Shown here in pieces: positions 8,068 to 14,925 of a stretch of DNA of 33,334 nt (within the stretch, counting starts at the first letter, position 1; each line of letters starts with the position of its first letter). The position numbers and the translations under genes were made by a program. The DNA comes from Deltaproteobacteria bacterium (lineage in GTDB: Bacteria > Desulfobacterota > Binatia > Bin18): contig VGTJ01000044.1 in assembly GCA_016874775.1 (NCBI GenBank), positions 1-33,334 on the forward strand. The letters are read 5' to 3'. Below the pieces are notes generated by a model. It did no database searches. It worked only from the letters and a program-made list of their open reading frames with translations, and was not told the origin of the DNA.

Positions 8068-8559
8068 TTAAGCAGCTCTCCGAATACTCATGCGCCGCTT
8101 GAGACGCTGGGTGATTCGTCGCTTCGCTTCTGCTTGCCGTTTGAGATTTTCCCACACTCCTGGAACATCGCGAATTAATCTCAGCAATTGATCCATCGCT
8201 TCACTTTGGTTGATGACGCCAGTCTCGTACTTGGAGAAACTCTTCGGCCCTCCACCAAGGATGCGGGAAAATTCTGACTGTGTCGCACCGATCTTTTTAC
8301 GAATGGCTTTGATCTCATCTGTCGTGAGCAAGCCATCGACTTGGCGTTGCCAGTTGCGGATCTGTGGTTCAGTTTCCATGATCAATGGATGATCAAGATA
8401 TTCCTCACCGCAGGTTGGGCACGCGAAGACTCCGTAGTCTTCAATCCTTAGGGTACTGCCTTTATATGAAAAAACCTCAGGGCGTCGACGAAACGTCAAC
8501 CCAGGTTTTCCACACTGGGAGCAATAGGCCCCTTCTGTCAGAGCTCTTTGGGGGTTCAA
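8068..8559 (-). CDS. mqsA: MqsA/YgiT-type antitoxin
   Basis: This antitoxin of 163 aa is paired with MqsR. The N-terminal zinc domain has CSQC and CPTC pairs. The C-terminal helix-turn-helix contains TQSEFSRILGGGPKSFSKYE, very close to the E. coli MqsA pattern of TQKEASEIFGGG...FSRYEKG. It should neutralise MqsR and repress the operon. The best start is TTG at 8559: it overlaps the mqsR stop as TTGA and has AGGAG about seven bases upstream. The longer in-frame extension reads through the mqsR gene and is not credible. The arginine-rich tail after the HTH is longer than in E. coli MqsA (131 aa). Confidence 0.88.
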   Translation of the reverse strand: MNPQRALTEGAYCSQCGKPGLTFRRRPEVFSYKGSTLRIEDYGVFACPTCGEEYLDHPLIMETEPQIRNWQRQVDGLLTTDEIKAIRKKIGATQSEFSRILGGGPKSFSKYETGVINQSEAMDQLLRLIRDVPGVWENLKRQAEAKRRITQRLKRRMSIRRAA

Positions 8560-8882
8560 GGTTGCTCTCCTTGTTTCCGTTCTTTGAATGAAATTACGAC
8601 TCCTCGTTCGTCTGGTGCAATTTGTAGCTTGACGTAAAGTTCCACATTGCGAAACGCTGGACGATAGACACCTTGCCAAAGTTTAGAGTTTTGATACGTC
8701 GTCATCGATTTGTAAAAATCTTGATGAGTCAGTCTCACGATGCATTGGACAATATCTTCTTCACTCCAATTAAACGTTGCTGCACCACAACGTGATGAGG
8801 CAGTGATCTGTCGAGTCGCAGGATCTTTGACTAACTCTTGTAACTGTTTGAGAGAGTACTGTGGTTTACGCTTCTCATTGAC
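8556..8882 (-). CDS. mqsR: MqsR-family mRNA interferase toxin, canonical start codon missing
   Basis: The C-terminal half matches E. coli MqsR strikingly (DFYKSMTTYQNSKLWQGVYR, then VVISFKE). The homologous frame continues upstream of the first GTG (8738) through an N-terminal half (KPQYSLKQLQELVKD, then EEDIVQCIVRLTHQDFYKS) to about residue 1 at 8882. No ATG, GTG or TTG exists in that frame. A GTC codon at 8880-8882 sits seven bases after GGAG, exactly where a GTG would be expected, and a stop codon lies 11 codons further up. Family length is 98 aa; this reading gives 108 aa. MqsR cuts mRNA at GCU. Either the start has mutated (GTG to GTC), silencing the toxin, or a rare start codon is used. 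Confidence 0.85.
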   Translation of the reverse strand, partial: VNEKRKPQYSLKQLQELVKDPATRQITASSRCGAATFNWSEEDIVQCIVRLTHQDFYKSMTTYQNSKLWQGVYRPAFRNVELYVKLQIAPDERGVVISFKERKQGEQP

Positions 8883-8931
8883 CGTGGATCTCCAGGGTGT
8901 CGCTCGATGGAGCTAAAAGGAGACTTACTGA

Positions 8932-8960
8932 CAGGTACCATGAAGGTACTTGCCGTTCAA
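8932..8960 (-). promoter_or_regulatory. Candidate mqsRA promoter with palindromic operator
   Basis: On the minus strand TTGAAC (8955-8960), a 17-base spacer and TACCTG (8932-8937) form a weak promoter. The spacer holds the inverted repeat GTACC-ATGAA-GGTAC (8935-8949), a plausible site for MqsA autorepression. E. coli MqsA binds a similar short palindrome, AACCT-N-AGGTT. Confidence 0.45.
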
Positions 8961-8975
8961 GATTCTTCAGAAAAT

Positions 8976-9010
8976 AAAAAACGGCCAGGAGTTGTCTCCT
9001 GGCCGTTTTT
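8976..9010 (-). terminator. Intrinsic terminator of the amidohydrolase gene
   Basis: A perfect 15-bp stem, AAAAACGGCCAGGAG with CTCCTGGCCGTTTTT, has a TTGT loop (8992-8995). With T runs on both strands it can work in both directions. It isolates the amidohydrolase gene from mqsRA. Confidence 0.93.
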
Positions 9011-9012
9011 CT

Positions 9013-9045
9013 TGCTGATCGCTGAAAGCTGACTGCTGATAGCTT
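9013..9045. repeat. STRR-like repeat (GCTGAT/AGCTGA words)
   Basis: Degenerate tandem words TGCTGATCGCTGAAAGCTGA and CTGCTGATAGCTT lie between the amidohydrolase stop and its terminator. Confidence 0.6.
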
Positions 9046-9046
9046 C

Positions 9047-10156
9047 CTAGTTCAAATCCATCCGATACAACTTCACCGCGTTCTCGAACACGATCTTACG
9101 GGTCACTTCATCCGGTACGCCATTGAAGTCTTTAGCGATCCACTGACGCGATTCTGGCCAGGTTGAATCGGTGTGCGGGAAGTCCGATGCCCACATGTAG
9201 TTATTCTCGCCGAAGATCTTGTAGGTCGCTGGACCGACTGGATCGTCTTGGAATGTTGCCCACATCTGACGACGAACATAATCACTGGGTTTCATCGGCA
9301 GTGGGTTCTTCTCCATCGCATTAAACTTCTCGTACGCATGATCCATGCGGTACATATAATGGGGGAACCAGCCGGTGTCGTTCTCAGCAGAAACGATCGT
9401 GAGTTTCGGGAAGCGCTCTAACACACCACCGAAGATCAACTGGGTCAGCGAGCGTTGCACTTCATGAATGATGTTCATGTAGAAGGTGCTGATCTGCTCG
9501 AAATTGACTTTACTTTCTTTGCTCTTGCCGGTAATCACATGAAGTGATAGCGGCATTTTCGTTTCCGAGGCAGCTTGCCAGAACTTGTCATACTCGCGGC
9601 TGCTATAGGGCTTATCTTCCGGTGGCGAACCCCAGATCATCGCACCGCGCATGCCACGTTTAGCAATGCGTTCGAGTTCTTTGACCCCCATGTCGATATC
9701 TTCGAGCGAGACGAGGCCGACGCCGTACAGTCGCTTTGAGTTATGCGAGCAGAAGTCAGCAACCCAATCATTGTACACGCCGAAACAGGCGCGTTGCAGG
9801 TCTGCATCTTGGAGGCCGAACAATGGCATACCAAGCGTCGTGTAGAGCACTTCGGCTTCGACACCATCAAGGTCCTGATCTTTAATACGTTCGACCGGAT
9901 CCCAACCGCTGGGGCGCGCAGCTTCATAGCCCTTTGATAAATGCTCTTTCAATTCTTCACCTGAACGGCCAGCGCCAAAGCCGCCCGCGACAGGGAAGGG
10001 GTCAATACCTTCAGCAACAAAGATAAGGCCTGGTTTCTTTGGGTTTTGGATAACTTTTGGTGAACGATCGCGGAACTTGTTATCCAAGCGAGTAGCCCAC
10101 AAATCTGCGGGCTCCATCATGTGCGAGTCGGCAGACACGAAACGCAGATTAGCCAT
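9047..10156 (-). CDS. Amidohydrolase 2 family metal-dependent hydrolase/decarboxylase
   Basis: This 369-residue TIM-barrel protein belongs to the amidohydrolase-2 (ACMSD-like) family. The N-terminal metal motif appears as SADSHMMEP (D-x-H). A barrel His is in PLSLHVITG, and the C-terminal metal Asp is in WASDFPHTDSTWPES. Members hydrolyse or decarboxylate aromatic or cyclic carboxylates; the substrate cannot be told here. AAGGAGG sits before the ATG. It is a single-gene unit ended by a strong terminator. Enzymes like this are frequent beside CoA-transferases and luciferase-like oxidases in degradative clusters, which fits the general content of the window. Confidence 0.9.
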   Translation of the reverse strand: MANLRFVSADSHMMEPADLWATRLDNKFRDRSPKVIQNPKKPGLIFVAEGIDPFPVAGGFGAGRSGEELKEHLSKGYEAARPSGWDPVERIKDQDLDGVEAEVLYTTLGMPLFGLQDADLQRACFGVYNDWVADFCSHNSKRLYGVGLVSLEDIDMGVKELERIAKRGMRGAMIWGSPPEDKPYSSREYDKFWQAASETKMPLSLHVITGKSKESKVNFEQISTFYMNIIHEVQRSLTQLIFGGVLERFPKLTIVSAENDTGWFPHYMYRMDHAYEKFNAMEKNPLPMKPSDYVRRQMWATFQDDPVGPATYKIFGENNYMWASDFPHTDSTWPESRQWIAKDFNGVPDEVTRKIVFENAVKLYRMDLN

Positions 10157-10313
10157 GCACGGTCCTCCTTATAGAATATAAAGAACGAAATGACGGTGAC
10201 AGCGATCTCTTTCTTATGGCCCTGACCACTGTCTGCGTCAAAGCTCCTTGCTAATGTCTTCTCATAGGCGAGAGTTTGCTGTCAAGGGAATGCGGGCTGT
10301 GTACAGCAGCGCG

Positions 10314-10565
10314 CTATACTTCTTCTTTGCGATTCGGTCGTGCACGCTCAAAGCGCTGGCGATGGACTTCACGCCAATGAAACGACTGCGGCGGACGCTG
10401 TTGCCGCTCTAAGCTGCTGAGCAATGCTTCTTTGTTGTCTGCACGACCGAAGCAGTGCTCGCCAAGCCACAATTCCCATCCTTCTCGGCTTTTCCCGTCT
10501 GGTCCGACGATGTCGCGACGGATAAAGCGCGGTTCTCCTCCAAGGCTTGGTTTTGTCGTGAGCAT
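10314..10565 (-). CDS. Small protein of unknown function downstream of NUDIX gene
   Basis: This 83-residue, basic, Trp-rich hydrophilic protein (FIRRDIVGPDGKSREGWELW, then FHWREVHRQRFERARP) has no signal peptide or membrane segment. I do not recognise a family. GGAGGG is well placed before the ATG, and the gene begins 51 bases after the NUDIX stop on the same strand, so the two are likely one transcript. The clean ribosome site and the phased reading support a real gene. Confidence 0.62.
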   Translation of the reverse strand: MLTTKPSLGGEPRFIRRDIVGPDGKSREGWELWLGEHCFGRADNKEALLSSLERQQRPPQSFHWREVHRQRFERARPNRKEEV

Positions 10566-10616
10566 GGTACCCTCCGGTTGTAGCGGTCGTTGTCGTTGTT
10601 GGTTGCTGTTGTGTGC

Positions 10617-11213
10617 TCATTCGTGTTCACGAATGAGACCGAGAAAATCGCGTAGTACTCGATAGGTGAGACCCCAGATGGTCTTGCCGCCATAGACGAG
10701 CGCAGGCACCTCAATCGTTGTCTGGTCAGGTAAATCTCGGCGAACGGTCCGCTCAACGCCATCGCGTTGCATAAACGACAAGGGTACCCAAATGGTATCC
10801 TGGACTTCGACGGGATCTGGCTCGGGTTGCGCTTCTGATGAGACAAGATACACAAATGGAGAGACTGCCATATTGGTGAGCTTGCCGCGTGCCATAGCTT
10901 GGACTTCGGTTAAGCGACCAAGGTACTCACCGTGAAGATCGAGATCGATTCCCACCTCTTCCCGTGTCTCACGTGAGATTGTGACCAGTAAGTCGGGATC
11001 TTCTGGATCTTTGCGCCCCCCGGGAAAAGCCATGTGGCCAGACCAGGGGTCATGTGGATGATGCGCGCGGTGGATAAATAGCACATGCAGATCTTCTTCT
11101 TGTGGCTGAAGAAGTAGCGCCACCGCTGCGCGCATGGGGTCCTCAAGCACGACACGGTCTGGATTATGGTCAGATAACTGATGACGAATGCGAGAAATCT
11201 TTTTATGTACCAT
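10617..11213 (-). CDS. NUDIX hydrolase, CoA-pyrophosphatase (NudL/YeaB) type
   Basis: This 198-residue hydrolase has the NudL/CoAse form of the NUDIX box, FPGGRKDPEDPD then TISRETREEVGID (residues 63-90). It follows the upstream signature FIHRAHHPHDPWSGHMAFPGG, in which HxGxxxFPGG marks CoA pyrophosphatases. It probably cleaves CoA or acyl-CoA to 4'-phosphopantetheine products. An ATG at 11213 with GGGGAG just upstream is preferred; the longer TTG start at 11249 would overlap a perfect -10 box at 11238-11243 and so could not be transcribed from it. The gene is divergent from the secreted repeat protein at 11355. Confidence 0.87.
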   Translation of the reverse strand: MVHKKISRIRHQLSDHNPDRVVLEDPMRAAVALLLQPQEEDLHVLFIHRAHHPHDPWSGHMAFPGGRKDPEDPDLLVTISRETREEVGIDLDLHGEYLGRLTEVQAMARGKLTNMAVSPFVYLVSSEAQPEPDPVEVQDTIWVPLSFMQRDGVERTVRRDLPDQTTIEVPALVYGGKTIWGLTYRVLRDFLGLIREHE

Positions 11214-11237
11214 GCCACTCCCCAAGAGCAGAATTTG

Positions 11238-11243
11238 ATTATA
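11238..11243 (-). promoter_or_regulatory. Perfect -10 box for the NUDIX gene
   Basis: TATAAT on the minus strand lies 25 bases upstream of the chosen NUDIX start. No good -35 is present 16-18 bases upstream. Confidence 0.55.
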
Positions 11244-11354
11244 TCGCAATTTACCTAGCAGAGCGAATACGAAATATCACTTTCCCCCTTTGTCCTCTGT
11301 CAGCGATGTGGTAGGACAGGGCGCGTAGCTTCCTGCCATGAGAAAAGGAGACGT

Positions 11355-12218
11355 ATGGCGTTTTTGAGAAAAGTGCCGTTGCTGGTGAGTAGTATTGGAC
11401 TGCTCTGTGTGGCCCTCAGCCTGCCGCAGATAGGTGCTGCTCGTGACTCTGCCGTGGATGACTACCAAGACTACTCGACACTCTCGCGCATTTCAGATGA
11501 GGATCTGCGGAGTTTTGAAGATTATCTTGATGCCCATTGGGAGGTTGCGGATGATCTTTATAGCAACCCAGATTTGCTCAACGACCGCGCGTATATACGT
11601 AAGAACCCATCGCTCCGACGATGGTTGGTGACCCATCCGCGAGCGGCCCGAGCGATTCGTATGAATCCACGTGCCGTATTGTGGCACCAGCGTGATCGTC
11701 GAGACGACGAAGGGTCTCGACGAGAGTTAAGCGACCAAGACCTGCGCAGTTGGGAAGAATTCCTTGATGCGCATGACTCGATTGCCCGTGAGCTGTATCG
11801 TAATCCAGACCTGTTGAAGGACTCCACGTATATTCGGCGTAACGAAGCGCTGGATGACTGGCTCTATAGTCATCGCCGCGCCGCGCGCATCATTCTTGCG
11901 AATCCACGTGAGTATGCCCGTCGTGGAGAAGATACGTCTTCCGAAGAGGTGAGGCCACTGACAGCCGAAGAGGTGCGTGAATTTGAGCGCTTTCTCGATC
12001 GCGAATGGGAGATTGCCAATGCCCTGTATCGCGAGCCAGAACTGATCAATAGTCGTGAGTTCGTACGCGATAATCCGGCGCTAGCGGACTGGCTGCGAGA
12101 GCATCCTCGCATGGCTCGTGCTGTTCACGAACGGCCACGTGAGTATCTCTGGCGGCAGCGAGGTTTGAGTATTGATGACTTCTTACGTCAAATATTGACT
12201 CCTCGACCGGGAAACTAA
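11355..12218 (+). CDS. Secreted protein with three ~70-residue internal repeats
   Basis: The protein has 287 residues. A signal peptide (residues 1-29, hydrophobic core LLVSSIGLLCVALSL, cleavage near GAA) precedes three repeats at about 46-113, 125-190 and 202-268. Each repeat follows the pattern (F/W)E.(F/Y)LD..W.(I/V)A..LY.(N/E)P(D/E)L(L/I), then (Y/F)(I/V)R.N..L..WL..H.RAAR, then NPR. The repeats are helical, acidic to basic and full of conserved Asn-Pro/Pro turns, with no cysteines or catalytic motif. I do not recognise a named domain. An AGGAG site sits before the ATG. It is probably a periplasmic or envelope helical solenoid. The gene is monocistronic and divergent from the NUDIX gene. 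Confidence 0.82.
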   Translation: MAFLRKVPLLVSSIGLLCVALSLPQIGAARDSAVDDYQDYSTLSRISDEDLRSFEDYLDAHWEVADDLYSNPDLLNDRAYIRKNPSLRRWLVTHPRAARAIRMNPRAVLWHQRDRRDDEGSRRELSDQDLRSWEEFLDAHDSIARELYRNPDLLKDSTYIRRNEALDDWLYSHRRAARIILANPREYARRGEDTSSEEVRPLTAEEVREFERFLDREWEIANALYREPELINSREFVRDNPALADWLREHPRMARAVHERPREYLWRQRGLSIDDFLRQILTPRPGN

Positions 12219-12389
12219 GGAATGGGACAGTGAAGACAAGCGCGCCTGAGCCTGAGAGTACGAGAATCGGACACTGCGATCACAGGCGATGAAGTAGAGA
12301 AACACAGAGCAGACGAAGCGAGGAACAAAGTGATAGGCGCTGTGCGCTCTTCCTTGCCGATTCTCTAGTGCGCTGTTTCTTCTGGCTCA

Positions 12390-12626
12390 CTACTGGTGCG
12401 AGGATTCCTCCTGATTCGCTTCTTTGACGGCATCGAGCACTGCACTGGCCCGTTGCACATGGACTTGGACTTCCAGGATTTGGTTGAGTAACCGGCCAAT
12501 GTAGGCTCGCGCTTCTTCAGTTTGTGGACCAAGGCCTTTGACAAGTTGGGTAGCGGCACTCACGCCCTGTGTTGCTTGGGTGACGGCGCTTTCGATTTCT
12601 GCAAATGTTTCGGTATCAATGATCAT
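12390..12626 (-). CDS. Small helical protein of unknown function
   Basis: This 78-residue protein is Ala/Gln/Val-rich and almost wholly helical in composition (ESAVTQATQGVSAATQLV, RLLNQILEVQVHVQRASAVL), suggesting a small coiled coil. The ATG at 12626 follows AGAGGAAA at good spacing; the longer frame up to 12710 has no ribosome site. It stands alone, facing the secreted repeat protein. Family not recognised. Confidence 0.6.
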   Translation of the reverse strand: MIIDTETFAEIESAVTQATQGVSAATQLVKGLGPQTEEARAYIGRLLNQILEVQVHVQRASAVLDAVKEANQEESSHQ

Positions 12627-12826
12627 GTATTTTCCTCTTATGAGGGGGGGAAGCAGCAAGTCTCCCTGCCTCCTTATTTTCGCCTCCGGCACTCTACAGA
12701 GAAAAGCCATTTGTCGTCAACGCGGTCAGTGGGTCTCTGTATAAATATAGTTATCGTGGTATTTGGGTGCCGCTGTCAAGTTTTGTTTTGCCATTTCCCT
12801 CACTGCCTGGATGATACTGTTGCACT

Positions 12827-13624
12827 ATGCGAACGTTGACTCAACCTCGAGAGCAAATCCCTGCGCGTTGCCTTGTCATTGGCCACCGTGGTGCGGCCGC
12901 TACGTGCCCGGAGAATACCCTCTTTTCGTTTGTGACTGCCCGTGACACTGGTGCACATATGATCGAACTCGATGTGCAACAGAGTGTAGATGAAAAGTTG
13001 ATCGTCTTCCACGACGAGACACTTGAACGGTTATGTCGGGAGCCAACCACCGTCGGTTCCCTTCCTGAGTCGGTGTTAATGACCAAAGTGGTTGGGCAGC
13101 GGAATGAGCAATTGGTGACGATTCCTTCCCTTGCGCAGGTGTTTTCAACTCTGAGGGATTCACTGCTGTATAACGTGGAACTCAAAACCGACGCCATCCA
13201 CTATCCTGGTATTGAGGCTCGACTTGTGTCGTTAGTACGAACCTATGGACTGAGTGACCAGGTCCTGGTTTCCAGCTTCAATCACGAGAGTTTGCGTTTG
13301 GTAAGACAATACGATCAACAGTTGTCACTAGGATTACTGCTCGATCACGCGCAAGCTCAGCAATGTGGGAATTGCGATGGGATTGTCGTCCGTGCGCGTG
13401 AGTACGCGTGTTTTTCCGTTCACCCAGAGTTCTCTGTTTTGCGCGACTGGCCTGATCTCGGAGCCCGTTGTCATGCTGCAGGGCTTCGTATTTTTCCGTG
13501 GACAGTGGATAACGAGGATGATTGGCGATTCCTCGTAGAGGAGGTTGATGTTGATGGGATTATCACCAATGACCCAGGGAGATTGCATGGGTGGTTGGTG
13601 AAGCACGCGGAGCGACATCGTTAA
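12827..13624 (+). CDS. Glycerophosphodiester phosphodiesterase (GDPD)
   Basis: This 265-residue cytoplasmic GDPD hydrolyses glycerophosphodiesters to glycerol-3-phosphate and an alcohol. The full signature is present: HRG (20-22), PENT (29-32), ELDVQ (47-51), HDETLER (62-68) and NVELKTD. The C-terminal barrel strand VDGIITNDPGRL is also typical. There is no signal peptide, as in UgpQ. No strong Shine-Dalgarno precedes the ATG at 12827; the protein would lose little if initiation were slightly downstream. The stop overlaps the convergent YkvA gene by four bases (TTAA). Confidence 0.92.
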   Translation: MRTLTQPREQIPARCLVIGHRGAAATCPENTLFSFVTARDTGAHMIELDVQQSVDEKLIVFHDETLERLCREPTTVGSLPESVLMTKVVGQRNEQLVTIPSLAQVFSTLRDSLLYNVELKTDAIHYPGIEARLVSLVRTYGLSDQVLVSSFNHESLRLVRQYDQQLSLGLLLDHAQAQQCGNCDGIVVRAREYACFSVHPEFSVLRDWPDLGARCHAAGLRIFPWTVDNEDDWRFLVEEVDVDGIITNDPGRLHGWLVKHAERHR

Positions 13625-13911
13625 GCTTGAGCATGCTCGTCAAACATCTTGCGCCAATGCTCGTCGTACACAACGGCAGGAATCAACCGCACGGCAAGAA
13701 AAATCAGGGCGGGCACAATAATCACATCGTCGAGATGTCCAATGATGGGGAGAAAATCTGGAATGAGATCGAAAGGGAGCGCGACGTACGCGAGCGCTGC
13801 CCAGAGGAGATAGCGTGCCAGTCGTGGCGTGCGCGGGTCGTGATAAAGCGCAGTGTAGAACGCCAGGTGTTGGCGAAGAGTTCGTGCGATTTCCTTGAAT
13901 TTGTCAAGCAT
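13621..13911 (-). CDS. YkvA/DUF1232 family membrane protein
   Basis: This 96-residue protein carries the DUF1232 core: DPRTPRLARYLLWAALAYVA, then LPFDLIPDFLPIIGHLDD and IIVPALIFLAVRLIP. It has two likely membrane-associated helices. The PxDLIPD(F/W)xPxxGxxDD motif is the family hallmark. The function is unknown. It begins 15 bases downstream of the DUF72 gene, so the two form an operon. Confidence 0.9.
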   Translation of the reverse strand: MLDKFKEIARTLRQHLAFYTALYHDPRTPRLARYLLWAALAYVALPFDLIPDFLPIIGHLDDVIIVPALIFLAVRLIPAVVYDEHWRKMFDEHAQA

Positions 13912-13926
13912 CTACAGTCTCTACGG

Positions 13927-14796
13927 CTAGCTGAACAACCTCAGTTGTGTCGGTGCAGAGGTAACCGTGTTCCACGGTAATGACGGAACAGGAATCTTCC
14001 GTTGCTCAAGTAACGACTGGAAGTGACGCGCGGTTCCAGGCGAGTGCTCTTCAATCGGGCAATGCACAAAGAAATAGATCTGTATGCCCTGATGTAACCA
14101 CTGCTCAACCTGCGTGAGCCACTCCTCCATGAACTGGTTGTTACTCTTTTGTTGCGGGTGGCTAATAAAACGAACGAGGCTAAACGGAGCCGTTACACAG
14201 GGGTGTAGTGGTAACTTTGGTTTGCGTCGCTCCATACCGACCTGGGGATCATCGGGCCCTTCATAAATTGGGCGCGTATCGAGGAGGACGCGGCCGACAC
14301 TATTTCTCTCTAAGAGCGAAGTGAGTGCACTGCTATGTGGTTCACGAAACCAATCGGGATGACGGACCTCTACAGCAAGAGGGATTTCCTGTCGTGGCCA
14401 TGTTGCGAGAAACGCGCCGAGATCATGCAGCATGGTCGGGCCGTACTGTGGCGGTAACTGCACGAAAATCGGTCCCAGACGATCACCGAGCCCTTGCATC
14501 AGTTTACCAAACTGCAGTGCTCCAGGAATTGACGGTTGGAGCAGTCCTTTGTGGGTCAAATCACGTGGCAACTTAGGGCAAAAACGAAAACCAGGAGGAG
14601 TTTCTGCTGCCCAGCGTGTGACAGTCTCACGACTCGGGACACCATCAAACGTCGCGTTAATTTCGACAGCCGTGAGGCGTTGGCTGTACAGGCGAAGGAA
14701 ATCAGCCGTGCGACTGCCTGGAGGAAAGAATTCGCCCAACCATCCCTTGTAAGCCCATACTGCGCAGCCGAGGAAGAAGTGCGACAGAGAAGCCAT
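13927..14796 (-). CDS. DUF72 family protein (YecE-like)
   Basis: The protein is about 289 residues in the DUF72 TIM-barrel-like family. Features include LGCAVWAYKGWLGEFFPPG at the N-terminus, YSQRLTAVEINATFDGVPS, FRFCPKLPRDLTH, LGPIFVQLPPQYGP and AVEVRHPDWF. The biochemical role of the family is unproven. The start at 14796 (MASLSHFFLG) matches where the domain begins; a GTG at 14850 would add 18 residues, and neither has a clear ribosome site. It leads a two-gene operon with the YkvA gene and is divergent from the CoA-transferase at 14926. Confidence 0.88.
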   Translation of the reverse strand: MASLSHFFLGCAVWAYKGWLGEFFPPGSRTADFLRLYSQRLTAVEINATFDGVPSRETVTRWAAETPPGFRFCPKLPRDLTHKGLLQPSIPGALQFGKLMQGLGDRLGPIFVQLPPQYGPTMLHDLGAFLATWPRQEIPLAVEVRHPDWFREPHSSALTSLLERNSVGRVLLDTRPIYEGPDDPQVGMERRKPKLPLHPCVTAPFSLVRFISHPQQKSNNQFMEEWLTQVEQWLHQGIQIYFFVHCPIEEHSPGTARHFQSLLEQRKIPVPSLPWNTVTSAPTQLRLFS

Positions 14797-14860
14797 AGGG
14801 ACACGATAGGGAGAGTTAGGCGGCAGAGTCAAGAGTCGGCCAGCGTGCACGCCGTTTACC

Positions 14861-14890
14861 TTGACATGTATAGGGGCCTAGGCGCATACT
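14861..14890 (+). promoter_or_regulatory. Candidate promoter of first CaiB/BaiF gene
   Basis: A perfect -35 TTGACA (14861-14866), an 18-base spacer and CATACT (14885-14890) lie 35 bases upstream of the coding start at 14926. Confidence 0.5.
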
Positions 14891-14925
14891 CGCTCGCTGT
14901 TCCTGGTGAAAAAGGAGAACCGTGC

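Noticed and set aside
10280-10285. Promoter of the amidohydrolase gene (minus-strand TTGACA)
   Set aside because: No acceptable -10 lies 16-18 bases downstream.
12262-12366. GAGAATCGG/CCGATTCTC inverted repeat as terminator or small RNA
   Set aside because: The arms are only nine bases, about 85 bases apart, with no T-tract; too weak to call.
14536-14925. 130-residue N-terminal extension of the first CaiB/BaiF protein
   Set aside because: It overlaps the antisense DUF72 gene, has no homologous content, and a strong ribosome site plus family start lie at 14926.
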